From Verrucomicrobiaceae bacterium (GTDB lineage Bacteria > Verrucomicrobiota > Verrucomicrobiia > Verrucomicrobiales > Verrucomicrobiaceae): a DNA stretch of 64,000 bases. Shown one piece after another: positions 29,301 to 36,697 of this stretch. The notes beneath the pieces are model-generated. The model did not search any database, was not told where the DNA came from, and saw only the letters and a program-made list of their open reading frames with translations. Made by a program: the position numbers and the translations under genes. The DNA is taken from contig JAIXSY010000033.1 of assembly GCA_027484445.1 (NCBI GenBank), positions 186,001 to 250,000 on the forward strand. The letters are read 5' to 3'. Position 1 is the stretch's first letter. The number at the start of each line of letters is the position of its first letter.

Positions 29301-29676
29301 GGAGGGCAGGCTGAGCTGGCCGGTGAACCTAGGTCCCGCGGACGGCGGCATCTTCATGGTCACGCCCAGACCCTTGCTGAACCTGGCCCTGGACGTGCCT
29401 GCCACTGCCACCTGTGGAAACACTGCCAAAGTCACCGCCACGCTGACCACCACCGACGAGGCTGCCGCGCCCGGGCATGTGCCGGTGGAGGTGGAAATCC
29501 AGGACGCCAACGGTGCGCGCGCCGAAGGCAGCGGCTGGTATGCCATGGAGAAAGGCCGCCTGGAAATCAGCCTGGATCTGGCACGGAATGAAGACCCCGG
29601 CACCTGGCAGGTACGCGTGCGCGAACTGGCCTCCGGCATGGAGGCCGTGAAATGGATGCAGGTGGCCGCCCCGTAG
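26365..29676 (+). CDS. Secreted LamG-domain glycosidase-like protein
   Basis: A 1103-residue exported protein. A delayed signal peptide (LWIIASCLLISFSEAQ, about residues 30-45) is followed by a LamG/concanavalin-like domain (VLGYWKFEGDEPLKDQSS... GWMDEVRISDRAL, about 65-270). A beta domain precedes a long TIM-barrel-like segment (about 380-830), then a GH42-trimerisation-like region (GRKILIMPECDVLTQGMVKRIVEWQKHGG) and a macroglobulin-like C-terminal domain. Catalytic acids were not identified. Base composition rises within the gene: a 60-base line at 27001 counts 53% GC, while lines at 28441 and 28561 count 65% and 62%. The substrate is unknown. Confidence 0.78.
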   Translation: MSKMSRLARAVRDPQNNLPFRKYPPRKFHLWIIASCLLISFSEAQTLQETWQTGYENADAQGSHVLGYWKFEGDEPLKDQSSHANSLSWAGAKLSQAGKSGSCLESFPGYPVQDERHAVLSAPEANLSSSSGALTLEMWIKPKPDWDAKARVYLLDKKYVDHADYAWQISEASPAGTRHLMVILGFGHESKVLESEPIRLSSEWQHVAFVYEGQGTGHFYHQGQPVGSVSLKGCRAITPGKRPLSLGDRLGSHYAGFPGWMDEVRISDRALFFEPVKLEIFSTRKVWRRMEERVKPMEIRCTNLSQTRLEGATVEVRLDRTQQTFPLPDLKAGETHVVKVSPDTGLKPGKYGVKAVLKSTNLRLHRLMDVEIVSRQPPQLPILMWGAGGDEMLRLKDIGFTHFNGMGNQGAADIWREKKERPPGDDATILGHLQMLDEALRNGLGVIANVSPADVLKTDPSHLRVDRTGKPYERQDICASLPEFAPFFQSVGQSLAKAYGDHPAFAAALVNTEVRDHNAPSFNAVDLANYRKLFGTDIPPEVKHKWGVSYSALPDFPVDRVIPDTHPILNYYRWFWTIGDGWNGLHYALHKGLKSHGRRDFWTFFDPAVRQPSISGAGGGVDVLSHWTYTYPDPQRIGLATDQLLAMSEVNGRRQSVMKMTQLIWYRSQTAPIGAKAPGDLVPWQDQDPDAAYITIAPMHLREAFWTKLARPVQGLMYHGWQSLVDCPGRNSSYRFTNPHAAHVLRDLIRDIAVPLGPTLMKIPAERSEVVMLESFTSQMFAQRGGYGSNLGWSSDLWQALQHAHVQLDVVFEEAVAKGALKGRKILIMPECDVLTQGMVKRIVEWQKHGGKIIADEFLCPALKADVMVPSFKRVKNAAQDKAAVLSLAAALPEKMTPLGWKPPLHMDNPEIILRTRRSGDALYIFAVNDHREPGTYVGQHGLVMENALPSSGTLTLNLESASVYDLTRHSLIVPRRDAEGRLSWPVNLGPADGGIFMVTPRPLLNLALDVPATATCGNTAKVTATLTTTDEAAAPGHVPVEVEIQDANGARAEGSGWYAMEKGRLEISLDLARNEDPGTWQVRVRELASGMEAVKWMQVAAP

Positions 29677-29845
29677 GCGCGCCTGCCAAAGCGCGGGTTT
29701 CCATCACCTGCCTTCCCGCATACGCCCCCTCCCATGCCCAGCAGGGGCAGAGACATCATGCTTAGCCCGGAAAAACCCAGGCCATATGGCTCAAGAGGTG
29801 GGTGCGAGCAGAGGCCCATTGAGCTAAAGCGAGGGCTTCGTTCCC

Positions 29846-29875
29846 TTGACCATTTCCCGCCTCTGCCGCCATACT
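29846..29875 (+). promoter_or_regulatory. Possible sigma70-like promoter before the MmeI-type gene
   Basis: TTGACC (29846-29851) and CATACT (29870-29875) are separated by 18 bases, about 28 bases before the ATG at 29904. The -10 match is only partial. The rest of the 227-base gap after the preceding gene (29677-29845) holds nothing I recognise. Confidence 0.3.
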
Positions 29876-29903
29876 CTGCGCCTGTCGCATTCGTCATTCC
29901 AGC

Positions 29904-30461
29904 ATGTCCACCCTCCCTGCCACGCCTGAAGCCTTCATCGACCACTGGACGCGGGCGGAGGCCAATGAACGCGCCAATTCCCAGGCCTTCCTCCTCGGCC
30001 TTGCCCATCTGCTCGGCGTGCCCGCGCCTTCGAACAACCACGCCGACGGCTACAGCTTCGAATACCCCGTCAAAGTCCCCGGCGGCAGCAGCACGAATTT
30101 CATCGATCTCTACCGCCGCGGGCACTTCGTCTTCGAGTCCAAGCAGTTCGCTGCTCGGCGGGAAGAGCTGACCGCGCTGGAGACGGCAGCCGTGCAGGCC
30201 GGAGCCATCCCCGCCACGGCGAAAAAATCCGGCCCCGTCCGTGGCACCGGCGCTTGGGATGACGCCATGATCCGGGCGAAGGGCCAGGCCGCGTTATGTG
30301 CGCTCCCTCCCTGCCGAGGAGCCAAATCCGCCTTTCATCCTCGTCGGCGACATCGGCCACAGCATCGAAGTCTATGCCGACTTCACCCAGGCAGGCAAAG
30401 CCTACCTCCCGTTCCCAGATCCGCGCAGCTTCCGCATCCCGCTCAAAGACCTCGCCCGTGA
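29904..30461 (+). pseudogene. N-terminal nuclease part of an MmeI-type restriction-modification protein (frameshifted)
   Basis: The reading frame starts MSTLPATPEAFIDHW and carries the D-X9-ExK nuclease motif seen in MmeI-type Type IIL enzymes: Asp of FIDLYRRGHFVFESK, nine residues, then Glu-Ser-Lys. Homologous sequence ends at AKGQA (about 30290), after which this frame drifts to a stop at 30461. The real continuation is in the +1 frame from 30292 (RYVRSLPAEEPNPPFILVGD). Two bases appear lost between 30290 and 30292. Without repair this fragment is a lone nuclease domain, probably inactive. Confidence 0.8.
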
Positions 30462-33400
30462 GGAAGTCCGCGAGCGCCTCCGCCTCATCTGGACGCAGCC
30501 CGCCGCACTCGATCCCGCCAAAGTCAGCGCCGATGTCACCCGCGAGATCGCCGGCTACCTCGCCGAGCTGGCAAAGAGCTTCGAGAGCAGCAGGCACGAG
30601 CCGGAGGTCGTGGCGCAGTTCCTCACCCGCTGCCTCTTCTGCATGTTCGCGGAGGACGTGGGCCTCCTGCCCGACCGCGCCTTCACCGAGCTGCTCGCCT
30701 CCATCCCGGAGAGTGGCGAGGGCTTCGCCCCGATGCTCGGCACCCTCTTCCAGGAGATGGATACCGGCACCGGCTTCTCCGTCATCCTGCGGAAAAAGCT
30801 CCTCCGCTTCAATGGCGGCCTCTTCAAGGACCACACCGTCCTCCCCGTGAACAAGCTCCAGCTCGCCCTGCTCAAACAGGCCGCGAAGACGAACTGGCGA
30901 AACGTCGAGCCCGCCATCTTCGGCACCCTGCTGGAGCGGGCGCTGAATCCCGCCGATCGCCACGCCCTCGGTGCCCACTTCACCCCGCGCGCCTATGTCG
31001 AGCGCCTCGTGCTGCCCACCGTCATCGAGCCCCTGCGGGAGGAATGGGAGGCCGTCCGCGCCGCCGCGCTCACGCAGGCCAACAAAGGCGACCTCAAAAA
31101 AGCCCGCGCCGAGATCAATGTCTACCACGACCGCCTCTGCCGCCTCCGCGTGCTCGATCCCGCCTGCGGCTGCGGCAATTTCCTCTACGTCGCCCTCCAG
31201 CAATTGAAAATCCTCGAAGGCGAGGTCCTCGACTTCGCCGCCCAGTTTGGCGAGGACATGAAGCTCGAGCTCGACACCCACACCGTCGATCCCCACCAGT
31301 TCCTCGGCATCGAGCTCAATCCCCGCGCTGCCTCCATCGCCGAGCTCGTCCTCTGGATCGGCTACCTTCAGTGGCATTTCAAAATCCACGGCCAGCGCAC
31401 CCCCAGCGAGCCGATTCTGCGTGCCTTCAAAAACATCGAAAACCGAGATGCCGTCCTCGCCTACGACGGCGATCCCGTCCCTGCCAAGGACGACACCGGA
31501 AACGTCATCACCGTCTGGGACCGCCGCAGCTTCAAGACCGACCCCGTCACCCATCGCGAAGTGCCGGACGAGTCGAAACGCGTCCCCCTGCTCACCTACC
31601 CGAACCCACGCCCCGCCGAATGGCCCGAAGCCGACTTCATCGTCGGCAATCCGCCGTTCATCGGCAAGGTGCGGCTGCGGGAGGACCTCGGCGATGGTTA
31701 CGCTGAAACCCTCCGCGAGACCTATCCAGTCGTGCCCGACTCCGCCGACCTCGTGCTCTACTGGTGGCACAAGGCCGCCCAGCTCGTGCGTGAAGGCAAA
31801 GCACAGCGTTTTGGCCTCATCACCACGAACAGCCTCCGCCAGACCTTCGCCCGCCGCGTGGTGCAGATGCATCTCGATGGGAGCGCGGACACTCTTGTCC
31901 GCCCTTCAAAGAATGGCGGCGAAGCCGCGAAGCTCGATGAAGCGGGCAGGAGTGCCCGCGCTCCTCTCTCCTTGCTCTTCGCTATCCCGGACCATCCCTG
32001 GGTGGACACCGAGGAAGGTGCCGCCGTCCGCATTGCGATGACCGTTGGGGCCTCAGGTTCACAAGAAGGCCTCCTGCTGGAGGTCATCGACGAGGTGCCG
32101 CATGAAGATGGCTCTTCATCTGTTGTGTTCTCGTCACCAAAAAGGGGTCGAATTACTTCAGACCTAGCCGTCGGCACTTCTCTCGCAGAAACGATGTCAC
32201 TGAAGGCGAATGACCTTTTGGCTTCGACTGGCCTAATTTTAGGAGGCCGCGGCTTCGTGCTGAATGAAGATGAAGCTGTAAAACTCAAACAATCATCACC
32301 CCGGGCGGTAGAACTGATATTCCCGCTCCGAAACGGCGAAGACATCACGAACAAGTGTCGGAACAGCTTTGTTATAGATACGAATGGTTGGACTGATGAC
32401 CAGCTACGCACTGAGGTTCCCGCTATCTACCAACATTTGCTCACTACTGTTTACCCTGAGCGGCAGCAAAACCGAGATCCGAAGCTGAGAAAGCAATGGT
32501 GGCTTTTCCGCCGGAGTAACGAGCAGGTCCGGAGTGCTATGGCAGGACTCCCTCGCTTTATTGTAACCGTCGAAACGGCAAAGCATCGGTTCTTCACATT
32601 TTTCGAAGCCGGAACCAAACCTGAGCATGTGCTCGTGGTTTTTGGATTAACAGATGGCTTTCATTTGGGAGTCTTAAGCAGCCGCATTCACGTCGTGTTT
32701 GCCCTCGCAGCAGGCGGAACGCTCGAAGATCGTCCACGCTACAACAAGTCACGCTGTTTCGATCCCTTCCCGTTCCCGGTGTGTGGGGAGGCGGAGAAGG
32801 AGCGCATCCGGGCCTTGGCGGAGGAGCTGGACGCGCACCGCAAGCGCGTCCAGGCCCAGCATCCCGGCCTCACCCTCACCGGCATGTACAACGTCCTCGA
32901 AAAGCTGCGCCAGCAACGTGGTCCGCACAGTCCTCTGTGCGGTTCAGGAGGCTCCGCCAGCCCGGAAGCCGCACAGGGGACTGTGCGGACCCCTTTAAGC
33001 CAACCTCTCACCGACAAAGAGCGCCTCATCCACGACCAAGGCCTCGTCTCCCTTCTCCAGCAGCTCCACGACGACCTCGACGCCGCCGTCTTCGCCGCCT
33101 ACGGCTTTCCCGCCACGCTCACCGACGCCGAAATCCTCGAACGCCTCGTCCACCTCAACACCCAACGCGCCGCCGACGAAAAACGCGGCATCATCCACTG
33201 GCTGCGCCCCGAGTATCAAAGCGCCGGGCCAAGAGCGAAGGGCGAAGAGCAAGAAGAGCTGCTGCTCAAGCCGAAGAAGAGCGGTCAAGGCAAGGTAAAG
33301 GATCAAGCCGTCAAGAAAGCCGCGAAGCAAGCGTGGCCCAAAACCCTCGCCGAGCGCATCCGCGCCGTCGAAGCCGCCCTGCACGCCGCCGGAGCCCCCG

Positions 33401-33522
33401 TCACCGCCGCCGAGCTAGCCAAACACTTCACCTCCACCAAACCCGCCGCCCTCCACGAAATCCTCGAATCCCTCGCCGCCCTCGGAAGAGCGAGAGTGGA
33501 TGGGGAGAGGTTTGTGGTGTGA
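30298..33522 (+). CDS. MmeI-type (Type IIL) DNA methyltransferase with specificity domain, nuclease part split off
   Basis: The main body of the MmeI-type gene, 1074 codons from a GTG that is really an internal codon. It has a helical spacer (about residues 60-200) and gamma-type N6-adenine methyltransferase motifs: ACGCGNFLY (motif I, SAM), FIVGNPPF (motif IV, NPPF). A target-recognition region covers about residues 600-820 (PRFIVTVETAKHRFF, HLGVLSSRIHVVFALAAGG, RYNKSRCFDPFPFP), followed by a helical C-terminus. Two nested palindromic repeats add residues about 528-556 and 875-898. The TRD DNA is GC-poor (43% in lines at 32341 and 32641) against 70-82% in flanks at 31141 and 33361. If translated from GTG 30298, it could be a modification-only enzyme. 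Confidence 0.82.
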   Translation: MRSLPAEEPNPPFILVGDIGHSIEVYADFTQAGKAYLPFPDPRSFRIPLKDLAREEVRERLRLIWTQPAALDPAKVSADVTREIAGYLAELAKSFESSRHEPEVVAQFLTRCLFCMFAEDVGLLPDRAFTELLASIPESGEGFAPMLGTLFQEMDTGTGFSVILRKKLLRFNGGLFKDHTVLPVNKLQLALLKQAAKTNWRNVEPAIFGTLLERALNPADRHALGAHFTPRAYVERLVLPTVIEPLREEWEAVRAAALTQANKGDLKKARAEINVYHDRLCRLRVLDPACGCGNFLYVALQQLKILEGEVLDFAAQFGEDMKLELDTHTVDPHQFLGIELNPRAASIAELVLWIGYLQWHFKIHGQRTPSEPILRAFKNIENRDAVLAYDGDPVPAKDDTGNVITVWDRRSFKTDPVTHREVPDESKRVPLLTYPNPRPAEWPEADFIVGNPPFIGKVRLREDLGDGYAETLRETYPVVPDSADLVLYWWHKAAQLVREGKAQRFGLITTNSLRQTFARRVVQMHLDGSADTLVRPSKNGGEAAKLDEAGRSARAPLSLLFAIPDHPWVDTEEGAAVRIAMTVGASGSQEGLLLEVIDEVPHEDGSSSVVFSSPKRGRITSDLAVGTSLAETMSLKANDLLASTGLILGGRGFVLNEDEAVKLKQSSPRAVELIFPLRNGEDITNKCRNSFVIDTNGWTDDQLRTEVPAIYQHLLTTVYPERQQNRDPKLRKQWWLFRRSNEQVRSAMAGLPRFIVTVETAKHRFFTFFEAGTKPEHVLVVFGLTDGFHLGVLSSRIHVVFALAAGGTLEDRPRYNKSRCFDPFPFPVCGEAEKERIRALAEELDAHRKRVQAQHPGLTLTGMYNVLEKLRQQRGPHSPLCGSGGSASPEAAQGTVRTPLSQPLTDKERLIHDQGLVSLLQQLHDDLDAAVFAAYGFPATLTDAEILERLVHLNTQRAADEKRGIIHWLRPEYQSAGPRAKGEEQEELLLKPKKSGQGKVKDQAVKKAAKQAWPKTLAERIRAVEAALHAAGAPVTAAELAKHFTSTKPAALHEILESLAALGRARVDGERFVV
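31880..31964. repeat. Nested palindromic element inserted in frame in the methyltransferase
   Basis: Left arm 31880-31902 and right arm 31942-31964 are reverse complements over 23 bases with three mismatches. Each arm is a hairpin by itself: GCGGACA-CTCT-TGTCCGC and GCGGGCA-GGAG-TGCCCGC. The element encodes the extra stretch DGSADTLVRPSKNGG...AGRSARA between RRVVQMHL and PLSLLFAIPDHPW, a region that is continuous in MmeI-type proteins as I know them. Confidence 0.78.
32921..32990. repeat. Second nested palindromic element in the methyltransferase
   Basis: Left arm 32921-32942 and right arm 32969-32990 are reverse complements over 22 bases with one mismatch. Each arm also folds: CCGCACA...TGTGCGG in both. 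It is translated as the Gly/Ser/Pro-rich insert QQRGPHSPLCGSGG...VRTPLSQ between NVLEKLR and PLTDKERLIHDQGL, a junction that is normally short in MmeI-type enzymes. Confidence 0.78.
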
Positions 33523-33580
33523 GGCGTGATGGATCAAGGGTTGTCTTCCAAGAATCAGAGGCCTAGTCTGAGTCATCTTC

Positions 33581-34687
33581 ATGAACCTCCTTTCACACCT
33601 CTCCATCCAAGGCTTCCGCTCAATCAAAAGCGCGGAGATTGAGCTGCGGACGCTGAACGTGATGATCGGGGCCAACGGAGCCGGAAAATCCAACCTGATC
33701 GACTTTTTCCGGATGCTAAACTACGCTCTGAGCCGGGGGTTTCAGGATCCCTATCAAAGAGAGCGCGGACCCGCCTCGGGCATCCTGCATTTCGGCAGCA
33801 AGACGACCGGCGTCATCCGTGCGGAGCTAAAATTCAACAGCGAAAAAGGAGTGAACTGCTACCGCTTCACCCTGGCCGACACCGCAGGCGACCGCCTGAC
33901 CTTCACCAAGGAGGAAGTGCAGTTTCTTCCTTTCGAGGGCGCACCTCGGCCCGTCGTGCCGCTGATCTCCCATCCCAGCGATAACAGCGGCTTGTGCGAA
34001 CTCTGGGCAGAGAATGACCCGCAGGCACGCCATGCCAAACGCTTCCTGGAGCGGTGCAGGGTGTATCAGTTCCATGACACCAGCCTGACCAGCCACCTGC
34101 GCGACTACACGCCCGCCTCACAAAACCGCTACCTGTATGCGGATGGAGGAAATCTATCCGCTGTGCTTCTGGGGCTGCGGCAGGAGCACGCTGGCTGCTA
34201 CCTGAGCATCTGCCGCACTTTGAAAACAGTTCTCCCTTGGTTTGATGATTTTCTTCTCGAAGACGAGGGGCGAAAGGGAGTCCTGCTGAGGTGGAGAATG
34301 GCCGGACGAGGGGACTATCTGTTCGGGCCGGAACATCTGTCCGACGGTTCGCTGCGCATCATGGCGCTGGTGACGCTGCTACACCTCCCGGAAGCGATGC
34401 TCCCCGATGTGATCATCGTGGACGAGCCGGAACTGGGCCTGCATCCCGTGGCTGAGCAGATCATTGCGGGACTCTTCAAACACGTTTCCAGCAAATGTCA
34501 GGTCATCCTGTCCACCCAGTCCTCCACATTCATCGACCATTTCAGCGCGGATGATCTGATCGTGGTCGAGCATGAAAACGGTGAAAGCTCCTTCAAACGG
34601 CAATCGACTGATGAACTGGCACGGTGGTTGGAGCGCTATTCGCTCGGCCAGATTTGGAGCAAGAACATTGTTGGAGGCAGGCCATGA
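33581..34687 (+). CDS. AAA family ATPase (SMC/RecF-like, AAA_21 type)
   Basis: A 368-residue ATPase of the OLD/RecF-like class. Walker A is GANGAGKSNLIDFF (residues 30-43), preceded by the typical LLSHLSIQGFRSIKSAEIEL start. The signature-like segment is LSDGSLRIMAL, Walker B VIIVDEPELGLHP (about residue 281), and the downstream switch region VILSTQSSTFIDHF. The usual THS of the family is STQS here. It overlaps the next gene (DUF4276, TOPRIM-like) by ATGA. Such pairs occur in defence islands, and the upstream restriction-modification gene supports that reading. Base composition is closer to 60% GC. Confidence 0.85.
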   Translation: MNLLSHLSIQGFRSIKSAEIELRTLNVMIGANGAGKSNLIDFFRMLNYALSRGFQDPYQRERGPASGILHFGSKTTGVIRAELKFNSEKGVNCYRFTLADTAGDRLTFTKEEVQFLPFEGAPRPVVPLISHPSDNSGLCELWAENDPQARHAKRFLERCRVYQFHDTSLTSHLRDYTPASQNRYLYADGGNLSAVLLGLRQEHAGCYLSICRTLKTVLPWFDDFLLEDEGRKGVLLRWRMAGRGDYLFGPEHLSDGSLRIMALVTLLHLPEAMLPDVIIVDEPELGLHPVAEQIIAGLFKHVSSKCQVILSTQSSTFIDHFSADDLIVVEHENGESSFKRQSTDELARWLERYSLGQIWSKNIVGGRP

Positions 34688-35370
34688 GCAAGAGTCTGGT
34701 CATCTATTGCGAAGGGGATACGGAGAGGTTTTTCGTCAACCGAGTGCTGCGGCCCCATCTCGCGCTTCACGGCATTCCACGAGTCCGGGCAGAACTTGCC
34801 CTGACACGTTACCAGCCGGGTGGTGAGCGAGGAGGATTCTCCAACTGGGCTGCCATTGAACAGGATTTACGGGACATTTTTGCCGACGATCCGTCACCTA
34901 AAGCGCGATTCACCACCCTGTTGGATGTCTATGCCATTCCACCACAAGTTCCTGGCATGAGTCTGATCACGCCGCCTCTGACGACACCATCTGACGTTCA
35001 GCAGGTCGAGCAAGCGATGGAGGCACACCTCCATGAACCAAGATTCAAAGCCTACCTGCAGCGGCATGAGGTCGAGGCACTGCTACTGGCAGACGTGACG
35101 GCCCTTGCAAAAACCTTCACCAACGATCAGCCGGGCATTCACAAACTGGCCGGTGAGATTGCCGCATTTGGGAATTGCGAGGACATCAATCATGGCCGCC
35201 TAACGCATCCTGGTGCCCGTCTTGCCCAAGCCATTCAAGGCTACCAGTATCTTAAAGCTGACAATTTTCATTGGGTGCTGGCAGAAGCCGACATGGCACT
35301 CGTCAGGTCCAAGTGCCCTCGTTTTGATGCTTGGCTGACCCATTGGGAACAGTGGGGAATGCAGCCATAA
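34684..35370 (+). CDS. DUF4276 protein, TOPRIM-like partner of the AAA ATPase
   Basis: A 228-residue protein. The N-terminal strand-loop LVIYCEGDTERFFVNRVL is the conserved opening of DUF4276, where the Glu corresponds to the TOPRIM catalytic acid; TTLLDVYAIPPQVPG and LQRHEVEALLLADV are further family blocks. The ATG overlaps the ATPase stop (ATGA), so the two are made in stoichiometric coupling. In two-gene OLD-like systems such as PARIS, an ATPase controls a separate TOPRIM effector; a similar role is inferred here but not shown. Confidence 0.8.
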   Translation: MSKSLVIYCEGDTERFFVNRVLRPHLALHGIPRVRAELALTRYQPGGERGGFSNWAAIEQDLRDIFADDPSPKARFTTLLDVYAIPPQVPGMSLITPPLTTPSDVQQVEQAMEAHLHEPRFKAYLQRHEVEALLLADVTALAKTFTNDQPGIHKLAGEIAAFGNCEDINHGRLTHPGARLAQAIQGYQYLKADNFHWVLAEADMALVRSKCPRFDAWLTHWEQWGMQP

Positions 35371-35631
35371 CCGAACAGGTAGCCGGTCTTGGCCGCGCCA
35401 AGCGTGAGGCTTGATCAATCCTGCCAACATGTCCGCCCTCACAGAAAGCACCTGCTCCCACTGCCCCTTCAGCATCGAAAGCTGGAGCGATGGCTAGCCT
35501 TGCCTGCGCGGCTAGGATGGCCAACGGCACTGCTACCTTCATCCCTGTGAGCCGGACGCTTGGGAGGCGTGTGATCCCGAGTGCGACTCCCCTGGCCTTC
35601 ACCGGCTCGGCAAAATCTGGGAAGATCCCTT
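35371..35631 (+). other. Gap with cysteine-rich decayed frames
   Basis: The gap between the DUF4276 gene and convergent dus holds no intact gene. A 22-codon frame (35429-35497, MSALTESTCSHCPFSIESW...) and a following Cys-rich frame (CEPDAWEACDPECD) look like pieces of a zinc-ribbon protein broken by stops. This is a weak reading; the gap may simply be non-coding at the edge of the accessory block. Confidence 0.25.
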
Positions 35632-36678
35632 CTACAAAGCGTCGAAACCGCAGAATACGTTGGAGTCCACCGGCGGGCGGGTGGGCAGGTCTTCGTCACG
35701 ATCGAGGTGCTCCTGGCAAATCGTGAAGAACTCTTCTTCGGCAGTGGCTCGGCGGATGCGGTGCTCGAAGACGCCTTCATCAATGCCATTCGAGATGAAA
35801 GCCATGTAGCGTTTCATCTTCTGCACCTGTTTCACTCGCGAGGGGGTGGCGTGGTGCAGAGCCTGAAAGGCAGCGGTGTGCTCGTAGAGCAGCCTGATGT
35901 ATTCGAGCAAGTCTCGACGCGTCGGTTGCGGGATGGATTGCCCAGACCAGCGTGCCCGCAGTTGATCAAAAATCCACGGATGCCGGATCGCACCGCGGCC
36001 AATCATCAGCCCAGCTGCCGAAGTCTTGCGAAGGTAAGAGTCGCCTGTGGCGACGTCGATCACGTTGCCATTGGCGATAACGGGGCAAGGCATGACCGCC
36101 ACGGCTTGAGCGATGCACTCGGGATGCACGGGTGTTTTGTAGGCATCTCTCACGGTTCGTCCGTGGATGGTCAGCATCTGGATGGCGTGCTTTTGAAACA
36201 CCTCTAGCAGCCGAGGAAATTCAGCTTTGTCCGCAAAACCGACGCGACATTTCACCGTGAACCTCCCCTGAATGGCGTCTCGCAACGCCTGCAAAATGGC
36301 ATCGACCCTGGCAGGATCGCGCAGCAAACCGCCGCCGGCATCTTTTCGACAAACCACTGGCGCTGGGCAGCCTAAGTTGAGGTCAATGCCAGCAACGGGG
36401 TAGCGCTCCAATTCCTTCGCCGTGCGCACGAGCGCAGGAATGTCTTGCCCGATCATCTGTGCCAGCACGGGTTTGCCCGTATCGTTTTCCGTAATCGACC
36501 GCAGTGTCACGGGATCAAGCTGTGAACTGGGCGTGACGCGGAAGTATTCCGTGACGAAAAGATCCGGTCCGCCATAAAAAGCCATCAGCCGCATAAAGGG
36601 CAGATCCGTCACGTCCTGCATCGGTGCCAGGACTAGCGCGGGGCGATCTGTGGGCAAGAAAGGAGAAGGCGGGTTCAT
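35632..36678 (-). CDS. dus: tRNA-dihydrouridine synthase
   Basis: FMN-dependent reductase that makes dihydrouridine in tRNA. The TIM-barrel signatures are APMQDVTDLPFMRLM, GIDLNLGCPAPVVCRKDAGGGLLRDP (active-site Cys in GCPAP), CRVGF, TIHGRTVRDAYKTP and IANGNVID...GLMIGRGAIRHPWIF. The ATG at 36678 gives 348 residues; a TTG precedes it. The helical C-terminal RNA-binding domain is present. It is 19 bases downstream of dxr on the same strand, suggesting co-transcription. Dus subtype is not resolved. Confidence 0.93.
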   Translation of the reverse strand: MNPPSPFLPTDRPALVLAPMQDVTDLPFMRLMAFYGGPDLFVTEYFRVTPSSQLDPVTLRSITENDTGKPVLAQMIGQDIPALVRTAKELERYPVAGIDLNLGCPAPVVCRKDAGGGLLRDPARVDAILQALRDAIQGRFTVKCRVGFADKAEFPRLLEVFQKHAIQMLTIHGRTVRDAYKTPVHPECIAQAVAVMPCPVIANGNVIDVATGDSYLRKTSAAGLMIGRGAIRHPWIFDQLRARWSGQSIPQPTRRDLLEYIRLLYEHTAAFQALHHATPSRVKQVQKMKRYMAFISNGIDEGVFEHRIRRATAEEEFFTICQEHLDRDEDLPTRPPVDSNVFCGFDAL

Positions 36679-36697
36679 CAACTTGCTGAACCCTCAA

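Noticed and set aside
30100..31872. Long minus-strand reading frame opposite the methyltransferase
   Set aside because: It is an antisense frame produced by high GC in the real gene. It is low-complexity in Glu and Gly and has no recognisable domain.
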